Source of the DNA: Rhodosporidiobolus odoratus
Taxonomy: Eukaryota; Basidiomycota; Microbotryomycetes; Sporidiobolales; Sporidiobolaceae
Direction: 5' to 3'
Assembly (NCBI GenBank): GCA_034387635.1
Contig: JAOANU010000003.1
Span: forward strand, 868,001-932,000
DNA length: 64,000 nucleotides
This document shows, piece after piece, positions 23,799-37,522 of the stretch. The translations under genes and the position numbers were made by a program. Each line of letters opens with the position of its first letter. Position 1 is the first letter of the stretch. The notes below the pieces were generated by a model that did not search any database, had not been told where the DNA came from, and was given only the letters and a program-made list of their open reading frames with translations.

Positions 23799-25915
23799 AT
23801 GGTATCTACTCGCTCAGCCAGGTGCGCGTTCCCCTCTCTCCTCTGTTCGCACTGTGCTGACCTCGTACTCCTCCTTCCCCTCCAACTACTGACAGTAAAC
23901 GCACTGCAAAGACATCGGGTCCTCTTATTCCAGTCTCTCCTTGTCACACACCCTCTGGACTCCGCTCACCGCCACCCAAACGCACAAAGACTCGTCCAGC
24001 TCCCGCTTCACTTCCTCCCGAATCTGCTACACCTCAATATGAACCCACTCATCCCTTCGACCTCGCCGCCTATGCTCGCGATCAGGAGAACACTCTCAGC
24101 CCCGCTCTGCTTACCACCGCCCTTCGTCGAGCTCGCGACGAGCGCAGGGTATTCGGAGACAAGTCGGCCGCGACCAACAGGGCCTCGAGTGCTCCGTCAC
24201 CCGCGAGTCTGCCAGAGAAGAGTGAGGTGGCACAGGGCGAGGTGCGCTCTGGGCCACAGAACGGGGAGAGTGGCGGAAACGGACAAGCGGGCGAAACGGG
24301 ACCTTCGCAACTCAGCCTCAGCCTCCAGCAGCCCAACTTTGACGCGTCCATGACTTTCCTCCCCGCCACGGGCACGGGCGCGCCTCCAGTCAGCCCTGTC
24401 CGGGCTCTCTACCCGCCCGTCATCCCTCAAAACCCTCTCCACCCTGCGTCTTCCGTCCGTCACCCTCTGAGCCAGCTCCCCTCGAGGCGTGGCTCCCTCG
24501 TTCATCGCTCCGTCCGCCCGATCGACGCACTCCCCCCCACCGCTACCGCACAATATCAGCTCTGCCCCTGCCCTAAGAAAGAGCTGTGCGCGCCGCAGAC
24601 CAACTCGAATCATCGTTGCTCGGAGGGTTTTCACCTCGTCCCCGCAAATTCGACGGCCTCTAGGCGTCTCTCCACCTCTTCCGGCGCCGGAAGTGGTCAG
24701 ACGAGTACCCCGATACGCGTTGCGACAAGGAGACTCGCCGGGATGCACCTCAGCAGCGACTTTCCGTCGCCCGCCCAGGCGTCTCCCTTAAGCCTCAACG
24801 ACGACCACGTTCATTGGCAGTTCGGAATCCCGGACGCGAGTATGGCCCCTTTCAGCCCTTACAGTCCACAGCAGCAGCATGTCCGAGGAACGAGGGAAGC
24901 GGCTTTTTCTAGTGCAGCCTACGATTCGCCTACTTGGAACGCCTCCGCCTCCCCCGGCCGTTCCTCCTCCCACTTCCACACTCACTCTCGTCGTGAGAGT
25001 TTCTCGAGTCCTTACGCCCTTCCCAGGTCTCCCTTCTCCCCCGCCGTCAGCCATGCTTCGGCTTTCCTCCCAGCCGCCCTTCAACGCCCACAGGGCGGAC
25101 AGCAGACACTGAGCCGCTCTTACTCGTCGCACTCGCAGAGCAGTAGTATTGACCTGGGCTGGCCTGGAGGCGGCGGGAACGGACGACGGAGAGATTCCTA
25201 CGTCGGCTCGCCTACCTCGCCTGTCTCCAACAACTCCTTTCAGCGCGACCCGTTCGTCGTACCGGTCGAAGACCTCCCGCCCGAGTTCCAACATCTAGGA
25301 CGCCGTCTCTCCGATACCTATTCAGTCGGAGTCTCCCTCGACCACCGCCAGCAAACCCCTTCTTTCGCCTCGCTATTGGCCTCTCGCGGGCAGTTGCCCT
25401 ATGAGCAAGCGAGCCCCGCGGCTTTCTCGTGTTCCGGTCAGAGGAAGATGAGCGCCGTCGTTGAGCAAGCCGGAAGGAGGGGCGACGTGGAACGGTTCGA
25501 GCAACTCGTCGTAAGGCCGGAACAAGTAGGCGGAATGGCGCCTCCGCATACGATTCACGAGGACGAAGAAACCGGCGATGGAGAATTCGAGCCTCTGTAC
25601 CAGAGGGTGGATGCGCAATCCTCTGTGGTGCTCGAACAAAGGCATTCTCTTCCTCCTCTCCCAGTTCAGCATCAGCCGTTTTCTCCCCCCGACTCTGAGC
25701 CTTTCCTTCCTCCTCCTCCTCCTTCCCGCTCCTCGGCCCTCGCATCTCTCCCTCCCTCGAGTCAGCTCCATGATTCGTCGCTCGCAACGTCTTCGTCCTC
25801 ACCACACCATCGCCGCAGGCTCTCCAGCGAACCGAGGGGCGGGTTGGCGGAAATTGGCGCGCCGAAGAGGCTGGACACGACAAGCGCGCTGGACGGGTGG
25901 GATAAGGCTCGTTGA
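23799..25915 (+). CDS. Ser/Pro-rich protein of unknown function
   Basis: Two exons (23799-23821, 23896-25915) give 680 residues. The first exon is 23 nt, joined through a GTGCGC donor. I do not recognise a domain. The N-terminus is basic with SPPPKRTKTRP, a possible nuclear signal. The stretch HPFDLAAYARDQENTLSPAL with LTTALRRARDERRVFG is the only well-folded-looking segment (about residues 56-95). The rest is low-complexity, with many SP/TP pairs (SPVRALYPP, RSPFSP, GSPTSPVSNN) that could be phosphorylated by proline-directed kinases. The C-terminus contains HHRRRLSSEPRGG. Composition suggests a disordered nuclear or cell-cycle regulator, which is inference only. It ends 370 bp before the convergent F-box paralogue. 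Confidence 0.65.
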
Positions 25916-26285
25916 AGTGTCATTGGCTGCTTGAGTGTTGTATGGGGTTTTTGCTTTCCCGCTTGTCATTGTCAGTTTCCATCGGAGGAAGTCGCATCGC
26001 AACCTTTTTTTTCCTGTCGTCGCTTTCCCCATTACGAGGAGCACTCGGGCTGTAGCCGTCTGAATGCCGCATCTCGTGGTCACAAAGCCACTTCCAGCGC
26101 ACGACAGGGAGAGAAGTAAGGGAGAGTGGTGGAGCTGAGAAGGTCGAGGCGGGAGGGCTCAGGGTTTCTTTCTGGGTTGCCGGCGGCTCTTGCGAGGAGA
26201 GCCGGAATGGAGAGAAACCGGGCGACAAAGTTGCATTCTCAAGAGGAGAAACGGTGAGTGCGCACGACGAGAAGAGGAAGACTTG
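25916..26285. other. Convergent intergenic region
   Basis: 370 bp between two facing stop codons. No coding or RNA signal seen. Confidence 0.55.
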
Positions 26286-28056
26286 TCATTCCAGCACTCC
26301 GTATTCCTGTTCCTCGAACGCGTTCCAAGCCTGATCCCCTTCATCCAAGCTATCCCCATACGTCCATTTTCTCCAATCTCCTTCAGCTTCCTCGAGCTCA
26401 TCCAGTTCGACCTCGTCCGTAGCTTCGTACCCCTGTTCAAACCTCGGCTCAGCTGAAGGGCCTTCAAGGAAGGTAGGCATAGGCGAGCGGAAAGACGGAG
26501 GAGGAGAGGCGTAATGCGAAGAAGAGATGGAAGGTGATGTAGGTGGAGTGAAACACCGGAAGCGGATGAGGGACGGTTGAAGCTCGTTTGGGAAACGGGT
26601 ACGGCGCCAGGTCTCCCAGTCTTCCGGATCGTCGACTCCGTTCACCCACTCGTCGTAGACTTCTCCATCTTTCTCCTCCTCCTCAATAGAACGCTCTTCC
26701 TCGACCGAGTCGCACCAGTCTGGATAAGAGGAAGACGTTGACGACTCTCCGTCTTGAACCTCGTCATCATCATCGGAAACGCTGCACCACCCTGGAGGGT
26801 AGAACGGCTGCCAAGAGAGGGCGATACCACGTTCGAGACATGCGTCCTCGAGCTTAGACAGGCGAATTGCAGCGGAACTCAAGGGCAGGTGCCCGAGCGA
26901 AAGATGTTGGAGGGAAGGGAGGGAACCAATGAACCCGAGCAGTTTGGCCATCGGGGCCCGGTAAGTACGGTCTTCGAGCCATGGACAGGGATGCCAGGTC
27001 GAATCTCTAAGGTCGAGACTGACTAGCGAGGGGAAGGAGTCGGCGAGGTAGGGTAGGATATTGAGGTCAAGGAAAGCGTATTCAACGGTCAGATGCGTGA
27101 GGTTGGGCTGGTAGGTGAATTCAGGCATCGGCCAGCGGTATGCCTCTTCCCCGCAGGCCAATCCCATCAGGTGTGGGGCATCTCGCTGCGTGTCAGGGAT
27201 GAAGCTGAATGAGGTGAGGGAAGGGGGAAGTCGAACGAATTCGTCCATGAGACGGGTAGCGCAGATGCGGAGGTGACGAGTGCCAGGCGAAAAATCGTCA
27301 AACAGCGCGGCGATGAGAGTGGAAGGATCACAAGTGTCGACGAGGGAGAGAGAGACGATGTTGAAGGTAATCCCTTCAAGCTCACCGTCCGCCGCAAAGT
27401 TGTCGAGGAAGTCGCAGTCTTCGAGCTCTAATTCCTGGAGAGTCGAGGGCAAGATCTTGCAGAGGTCACTCAGGAAATCGAAGTAATCCAATGCGGGCAT
27501 GTCGCCGTCACGGCGTGCCTTGATGCGCAGGCGCCGCAGGTGTGCGAGGACGGAGATGCTTCCCAGGGTGTTGATAGAGACATCAGAGTTGAGAGACATG
27601 GACGTGATGTTGACGCATCGGGTCCAGAAGGCGAGATAGCAATTTTGGGTTGCCAGGAAAGAGCGCTCGTCGAAATCTGCCAAAGCGAGATTCGCGAAGT
27701 GTTCGGCCTTGCGAACATGTTGTGCGAGATGTGGCCGTCTAAGAAGGATGTTGAGTAGACGATCGGAGCTGTGGAGCTGGCCGAACGACTGAACGCGGGT
27801 CGGGTCGTGCCAAAGAGAGCGGTGGGCGGAAGAGAGCCAACGTTTCGAGACGCGGCAAAGGGCGTGGAGGGTCTGCATCGCTTCTGTGGATGTAAGAAGT
27901 CACGAGGCTTGCTGGACACGGGGTATAAGCGCACGTACCACGGTCGTCCTTGAAGTCCCTCACGTTCGAACAAACCAAGTCCATGGCTTCCTCCGAGAGC
28001 TGCGCTGCTGCTGCGGTTGCGCCCACCGTCTCCTTGTCTTCCATCGTGGACGCCAT
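26286..28056 (-). CDS. F-box/leucine-rich-repeat-like protein, copy B
   Basis: Two exons on the minus strand (28056-27939, 27883-26286) give 571 residues. The opening LSEEAMDLVCSNVRDFKDD followed by LHALCRVSKRWLSSAHRSLW is a divergent F-box. Leucine-rich stretches follow (LGSISVLAHLRRLRIK, LPSLQHLSLGHLPL), then an acidic tail ending GDQAWNAFEEQEYGVLE. It is a paralogue of the gene at 2403-4153: exon 1 is 118 nt in both, the intron is phase 1 at the same codon, and about 52 of 60 bases agree at the end of exon 1. The ATG at 28056 was chosen by that match, since the frame is open further upstream. It is probably a substrate receptor of an SCF ubiquitin ligase, with unknown substrate. Confidence 0.7.
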
Positions 28057-28443
28057 CGGTTCGTCTGATACTGCAAACACGGTTCGAAGGGAGGTTCTGG
28101 CGTGAGAGGAGGCGAGGTGGTTGGGGACACGAACCACGAATGCAAACGTGGGAGACCGATTCAACACGCACGAGTACACCGGTCAGGTAGTTGGAAACAG
28201 TAAGCGGTACTTGCTACTGCGTCCGCCTGAGTCGAGGGAGATGTGCGAAGTGGCCGGCCTGAGCAAGAAGAGCGGAGCCCGCTATTCAAACCAGACTCCA
28301 CTCAGACTGACGACCTACAATATGAGCGAGGTACGCTGGAGAATGATAGTATGTATTGCGAGAAACGAAGAAACAACAAGGTGCAGAGAACGAATTATGC
28401 ACAAGGATCCCCCTTTCTTCCGTCCCGGTCGACCTCGACGATC
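28057..28443. promoter_or_regulatory. Promoter region of F-box copy B / 3' flank of TAF7
   Basis: 387 bp between the TAF7 stop and the F-box copy B start, both on the minus strand. No recognisable element beyond being the only space for that promoter. Confidence 0.45.
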
Positions 28444-30015
28444 TCACATGACAGTGTCCATAGCTCCACTGCTGCCGGGAGTTCCGCTCGTACCAGCAAC
28501 AGGTTGAGCGACGCTGCTGATAGAAGGCGGGTCGGCAGCCTCGGCAGTCGCAGCCTGTGCAGCTGCCTCCCTCTTCTGATCCAGTTCGCGAGCAATAGCG
28601 GCGTGCTGCGACTGCTTAAGATCGCGGTCGGCGTGGAACTTCTTGACCTGGTCCTCGAAGCGTTTCTGCAACGTTGAAGAGGGAGGAGAGGGTAAGTATG
28701 GCTTCATGGGACGGAGCAAAGGAGAACACTTTGGAAAAAACAGCAGAGCGACGCACCTTGAAGATCGGGTTCGCCGCACGACTTAGCTCCGCCTGCTTCG
28801 CTGCAATCGCCTTGTCTAGATCCTGCATCTCTTCCCCAAGCAGCTTGAGCCGCCTCCTCGCTTCGAGCGTTTCAGCATCCGCCGTCTCCTCCTCTTCTTC
28901 CTCATCGTCGTCTGAACTGCCACCAAAGAGTCCATCGCCGTCGTCCGAATCTGATCCATCCGTTCCAGTCGGCTTGTCGACGGCAGCATTGAGACCCAGC
29001 TCAATCTCCTTCGCGAGGTCACTGTCGTATCCGCTACCGCCCTCCTCGTCGCTTTCCTCTTCCTCTTCGCCCTGTTGATCGTCTTCGCCATCTTGAAAGG
29101 CAGGCGGCGAGCTGGCGGTGCCGTCAGGTCGAGGCGTAGGTGCTCCGACTGAACCGAGGTCCGCGTTGCGATGTTGGGCTGGGTCGTAGTCTTCGTCGTC
29201 AGACGGAACGTCGTAGTCGAGCATTTCTGTGGAGCAGCATGTCAGCTATGAAGCTAGAGAGGTGCACTGGTACGAGATTGACCTACCGAACTGAACCTTT
29301 TCTGCCCTCGCATCCGCTTCGAGCAGCTTTTCAACCGCTTCTTCGACTTGCTCGATAGTCTGCAGATCGACCCAGTCAATACACGAGCCAAGCGGGGCAC
29401 GTGCAGGAGTATACATACCCTGCGGTTGATGCGTTTGCGGAAGCGCCTCTTCCGTACATGCTTGAGCGGCGGGGTGATGCCGTGGGGGTAGACGAAATCT
29501 TCGATATTGAAGACCTTTTCGCGGGTTGCTTGGCTCTCTTCACGGATCTCCTCTTCCACGAGAAGCATCTGCGAGATGTCGGCGACCTTGACCGTCTGCC
29601 CGCCGCTCCCGGAGAGACGCTGACTCTCGAGAAGCGCGGGCAAATCAACGAGTTTTGCGCCATAAAGCTTGTCGCCAGCGTGAAAGACGGCCCGCCTCGA
29701 ATCCTTGAACTTGAACCAGACATCGGCAGGTACATCGCGCTTGTCCACTTGTTCGCGCAGTTTGGGAGCGACTTCGGGAGGAACGCGAAGGATGAACTGC
29801 TCTTCAATGGCGAGAGGCTCGTCGGGGTCGGAGTCGAGTTCGCGGTCCCATCCTACTGCATCGTTTGGTGGTCGTCCTGGCCCTCCCTGTCCGACCTTGA
29901 CCTTCAATCGCCTGGCACCTGCGTAGTCATCGTCGCCGTCTTCTGCGAGGTTTTGCCGTCGGCGTTGGCGGCGGGGTCGTCCTGCAGCGATAGTGAGTGC
30001 CGGTCCGCCGTCCAT
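28444..30015 (-). CDS. TAF7: TFIID subunit 7 (TAF7)
   Basis: Four exons on the minus strand (30015-29419, 29359-29287, 29226-28757, 28665-28444) give 453 residues. TAF7 is a TFIID subunit that binds TAF1 and restrains its activity during transcription initiation. The TAFII55 domain covers about residues 50-200: EEQFILRVPPEVAPKLRE, FKFKDSRRAVFHAGDKLYGA, LVDLPALLESQR, VADISQMLLV and PPLKHVRKRRFRKRIN. An acidic middle (DDEEEEEET, GSGYDSDLAKEIE) and a coiled-coil-like end (RRRLKLLGEEMQDLDKAIAAKQAEL) follow, as in fungal TAF7 proteins. Confidence 0.92.
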
Positions 30016-31593
30016 GAGATCTCAGTGCGGCTGCTTCGGACAACAGGCGTGAGCGACTATCGTGATAGAGCGAAAGAAAGGCGAATGCAGGTTGCTTCTC
30101 GATCGAACACTACTTTCGCTCAGGCTTTGCTATTGCACGCGTCATCGCAAGTACACCGCTATCCGATTCGCTCAGACCCGACAGCAAGAGCTCAACGTTC
30201 CCACTCCCTCACAGATCAACCTCATCAGTTATAAGTCCCTCGAGCCCCGATTGGCTTTGACAGCGCGCTTGGAACGGGTTGCACGCCACATACGCGCTGC
30301 ATAACACCTTGGCTACACGCCAAGTGCGACTACAACGTGCTCGCGGGGGAGGCGGGGGGGGGCAGGTGACTTCGCTTGCTGCGGGCACAAGATCGGACAG
30401 ATGGTCGAGCTTCCCTTCTCGCCTTCGCCTAGCAGGCAGCCAGATGGCTAATGAAAAGACACCACGGCGGACTCTGGCCGCGGCTGATACGGTACGATGA
30501 CGGAGCGAAGCGTCTGCTCCTTTTTCCCCTTCCCTGTCGCCTTGTTGACCTTACCCTTGTTCTCTTTCTCCCGACCGACAAAGCCGCCATTCTCAGGCTC
30601 TGCAGCGTGTGGTACAGCCAGATCAAGCCACAGCTGCTAAACCCAGGTGAGAAAAAGGAACGCTGATGTTTTTCCGGGACCAGCTTTCCTGAGCCTTCTA
30701 CCTATTTCCCTTCCTCCTTCCTGCCATCCGAGCTTGCTCATCTACTTCCTCCGGTTCACTTCCGCCTATGGTCTCCCGACCGACACGCGGGGAGCCCTCG
30801 CTGCTCTACCTCACGATTTTGCCCCTTCGTCGTCTTCCGGACCGGATGCTCCTTCCAGCTGGCATCGCCGGCGTCCACACCACATCAATCTTCGAACCCG
30901 ACACATAGTCCCCCTGCTTAGCAACGTGCTGCCTCGCTTGCAGCGGCTGTGCGCATCTGTGTCGAAGAATGAGCGCTAAAATCGTGTCGGTTTGGGTCGC
31001 GGAGTGGTATGTAGGGACCGGGAGAGAGCGGACGGGAAAGAAGGGGACAGAGCTAGCGACATTGTGCGAACTGCGCGCGAGCGTCGCCGGAGCAACGTAC
31101 ATCACCCTGGGCGACCGTGCGTGGAAGCGGAGAATGTGGAGCGCCTCCTGTACGTGGACGAGGCGGTCCGAGAGTCGAGAGAAGCATGCTCATCGTTCCG
31201 TCTCTGGCTCTTTCGTTCAGTTTACACCTGTCCGTGGACCCAGCCAAGGTGTTTCCGGCGACTGCCGAGACATTACGGCTGAACAGATTGCTTCATCTGA
31301 GGATCGTCTTTCGTGGTGTGCCTTCTTCAACTGCAGTCTCCGAAATCCTCCCTCTCCTGTCCCCTCCTCTCTCCGGTCCTCTTTTGGACTCATCAGCCGT
31401 CTCTGTACACGTTCCGGACAGTATCCGCACCCTTTACACAGCTGCCGGGTCGTCAGACCTTCACCAGCTCACTTTCGACCCCACACAATTGAACCCTTAT
31501 CGGTTGCATTGCCCTTTTTCCTTCCCCTCTCACAGCACACCAGACTGAGCTCTACGACCGCCTCCGACCGCCCGCCGCCGCAGTGCACACACC
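30016..31593. promoter_or_regulatory. Long divergent intergenic region TAF7 / cold-shock-domain gene
   Basis: 1.58 kb between divergent starts. Several short open frames exist but none has protein-like composition or a matching splice pattern. It holds a G-run cluster at 30345-30366 and long C/T-rich leaders on the cold-shock side. A long, perhaps spliced 5' UTR for that gene is possible. Confidence 0.5.
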
Positions 31594-33720
31594 ATGCCCC
31601 GCCCCGCTTCTGTCGCTTCACCTTCGGATCCTGGCCCTTCCCTCTCATCCGCTCTTCCATTCACCTCAACTTCCACTTCGTCTTCCATCGGTAACGCACC
31701 TGCGACGGATGTTCTCAAGACCGCGCCCACACCGGTGCTAGGAGATGCCGTATCGACGCCGTTGACAAACGGTCACCTCCCCTCTTCTTCTTCTTCCTCT
31801 TCCCCATCTCCGGACGTAGCAGCCACTCCTTCCCACTCTCCGAGTCCGCCCGCAGAGTCATCAACGACTGTTCCCGGTAACTATGGCATAGAAAACAGTT
31901 TGGCCTCCATGCAATCACTCTACCAGGCGCTGCCTGAAGCATCCTCGTCGCCTCAACCCGGCATCAACGGCGGGGCTGCCTACTCTCCTGTGGGGGATGA
32001 CGGGTACTATGGAGCGCAAGGAGAAGGCGCCGAGTGGGGCTCGACGGCGCTGGGACTGAATGTCGGGGGAGGAACACCCTTTGCACCTGGAGGTGAGACG
32101 AAAAGGACCGGAAACTGCAAATTCTTCAATGCACAGAAGGTACATCCTTCTATTCAGTCAATCTATGAGCGTAGGTCTAGACTGAGGCGGCTTTTCAATA
32201 GGGCTTTGGGTTTGTGGTTGACCACCGAGCGATAGAGTTGGGAAACCAGGAGATATTCGTCCACTACACCTCCATCGTGGCAGTGCAGAGTGGGCCAGGA
32301 GGCTTCCGCTCGTTACTTGAGGTGCGTTTTGTTTTGCTCTTGCCAATACCTCCAATCCATTCCCCGTCGACCTTTTCCTATCAATGCCATTTTCCCCTCC
32401 GCGCTCGCAATTCCCTCGCCTTCTCTCGAACATTGTTCCCTGGTACCCGGTCTCGAGCGACGAACTAACCACCTCAATCGATGCTCACAGGGTGAAGCGG
32501 TACATAGCTTCCTTGCGTAAGAGCAAATCTCGGGTCGGCTGACACTGGTCTTCGCAGGTCGAATACACCATAATCCAAGGTCCAAAAGGTTGGCAGGCGC
32601 AGCACGTGACTGGACCGAGTGGTAAGTGCAGCGGTTCCCTCGGCGCTGCCCGCCTGACTGACCCCCTTTGTCGACAGGCGCTGCTTGCATCGGAACCTCT
32701 CCTGGCCTAACGCCGAAATCTTCCGTTTCTTCCCCGTACGCCTCCGAGCGCCGCCTCTCTTCCTACGAGGTTCGCAATGATCCCGGGCGGCGGCCTTCCG
32801 GCTTGACGAGTGCGCATCTGCCCCCAACATCGACCAGAAATCGCCTCAACTCTTCCTTCTCCGCCTACAGCTCTCCCTCCTCCGCCTCTCGATGTACGCT
32901 TCTTTCTCGACCCCATAGCGCAAGACTTGCCTAATCTTCGCGCTTGACAGCTGCCTACGGCCCTCCGCCCAACCGCCCGATGCACTATCATCATCCCGGG
33001 CAACCTGCTTACAGCCCTCCTTTCCCTGGCTCCCCGCCGGGATACCAGCCTCTTCTCCTCGACCCCTTCGGTAGTCCTCCTGCGCATCCTCTACAAGGCG
33101 TTCTTTATCCTTACCCACCACCTTCCGGCGGGGAATTAGCAGCGGCGGCTGAAGGAGAAAACGTTCGACCTTCGCAAGCAGGACTACCTCTCTCTTCCAT
33201 GGGCGCGTACGGCGCACTCCCGCCTCCGCCAGGTACCATCCCCATCTCTGGAGCCGATCCTCGCTTCCTGCAGCTGCAAACGCAGGGCTTCCCGCCTATG
33301 CCTGGTCCGGATCACTCGTCTCCGTACAGCGCCTACCCCATTTCCTCCTCCGCTTCCTCCGCTAGCACCTTCCTCGGCAGCGGACCTCCTTCCGCCTACC
33401 CTATCTCTTCTCAAACTTCGCCAGCAGGCCAGTTCCTCCACCCATACCCGCCTCCTTCGCTCGGTGGACCTCACTTCGCCTACCCATCTCCTCTCCCGCA
33501 AGCTCACATGTCCTTGGGCGTTGTGCCGGACGGGTACCCAGGCTCATCCGGTCCTGGGTCTTACGGCAGCTACCCCGATCCATCGCAGGGGTATCCGCAT
33601 CCTGCCGCTTCGGGAGGCGCACCTTCGGAATGGACGACGGAGCAGGCGCAATCAGAGGAGGCGCACGAGCTGGGTCGAGCAGAGGGGGTACACAGAGAGA
33701 GTACACCGGTAGCAGCGTAG
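31594..33720 (+). CDS. Cold-shock-domain RNA-binding protein with low-complexity tail
   Basis: Six exons (31594-32139, 32202-32321, 32491-32499, 32558-32621, 32678-32893, 32951-33720) give 574 residues. The cold-shock domain lies at about residues 168-247. It shows CKFFNAQKGFGFVVDH (RNP1 KGFGFV), IFVHYTSIV (RNP2), FRSLLEGEAVEYTI and GWQAQHVTGPSG. Such domains bind single-stranded RNA or DNA. Exon 3 has only 9 nt and supplies GEA, matching the conserved E-G-x-V-E-F part of the fold. The first ~165 residues are Ser/Thr/Pro-rich. The tail after residue 250 is rich in Pro, Tyr, Ser and Gly (SAYPISS occurs twice), like disordered, condensate-forming RNA-binding proteins. A role in mRNA storage or translation is inferred. 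Confidence 0.85.
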
Positions 33721-34217
33721 ACTGGTGACGCGGCTCGTAGCGTGGCAAGGACGAGGGACAATCGATCGCCGCTACATAGGCACTCTCTGCGCTCCGACAT
33801 TCTCCTCAACTACCGCCCCTCCCTACCCCTTCACTATCAGCATACCGCACCCGAGATCCTGACGAGGCGTACGCACGACATCACCCATGTAAGCATTAGC
33901 AAGATTTTCCCTTTTCGTTCACCTTCCCCTTTCTTCCCTCAAGGACTGTAGGATAGACCTTCTCCCGCTTTGCATCATGGATATGTACGGTATATCATCC
34001 TTCTCTCCTGGCCGTGGGAGCGAGCCGAATCCGAGGCGCGATCGTCTCTCGCGCAAGGCAGCAAGGCCAGAAAGGTTAAAACATGGGTATATCACAGAGA
34101 GGAATAAGTCGGTACGAACAGGGCAGCAGTACAACCTCGAGTAAGCACGAGAAAGCTAAGCGAGAACAAGACAGTCTCCAAACTCCAACCTCTGCCTCCC
34201 CGGCTCTAGCCTCCCGC
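33721..34217. other. Convergent intergenic region
   Basis: About 500 bp between the facing stop codons of the cold-shock gene and MCM7. Nothing further recognised. Confidence 0.5.
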
Positions 34218-37071
<2,854 letters not shown>

Positions 37072-37522
37072 TCTGGCAGTGACAGAAGTGAGGGAAGGTA
37101 AACAAGGACAAGGGGGGAAGGTTAGGTGCTAGGGTGCGTCAAGGGTGTGTTTAAGGTGTATGTAGTGCTTTGTCTGGGTTCAACAGTGAATCAGCAGGCG
37201 AGTAGCAGCAATGTCGAGGTTTGAAGGGAAAGCGCGTTTCTCTTCGACGCGTTCAACCAAGATGAGACAACCGCACTGTCGACATTGGCTCCGACGTCCA
37301 CGACAAGCGGTACTTCTTCAGGCGCTCTCAATGCCCCTACACTATGCTCCCGCAATCCGGACCCGCTTTGAAAGGCGCAAGAATTGGCAGAAGAAAAACT
37401 CGGGCGTTTTCTCTCGACACTGAGCTGCCCGCAATCCCCTCCCGCTATGTTATAAGAACGCTGACTCCATGTGGTCGCCACGACGAACTGTGCCGCAACC
37501 TCTGACCCTGTGCGCTACCCGA
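37072..37522. promoter_or_regulatory. MCM7 promoter region
   Basis: 450 bp upstream of MCM7, downstream of the GT17 gene stop; both are on the minus strand. It carries one ACGCGT (annotated separately). No separate gene is seen. Confidence 0.55.
37247..37252. promoter_or_regulatory. ACGCGT (MCB-like) site upstream of MCM7
   Basis: Palindromic ACGCGT, the MluI cell-cycle box recognised by MBF-type factors in ascomycete yeasts, where it drives G1/S genes including MCM genes. It is 176 bp upstream of the MCM7 ATG. A six-base site occurs by chance about every 3 kb at this GC content, so the location is suggestive only. Confidence 0.4.

Noticed and set aside
30308..30324. Perfect 6-bp hairpin CTTGGC-TACAC-GCCAAG as a terminator or ncRNA
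   Set aside because: Such short hairpins are frequent by chance, and fungal Pol II does not use intrinsic hairpin terminators.
30969..31694. Plus-strand open frame upstream of the cold-shock gene as a real gene
   Set aside because: No domain, biased composition and overlap with the cold-shock start in another frame.
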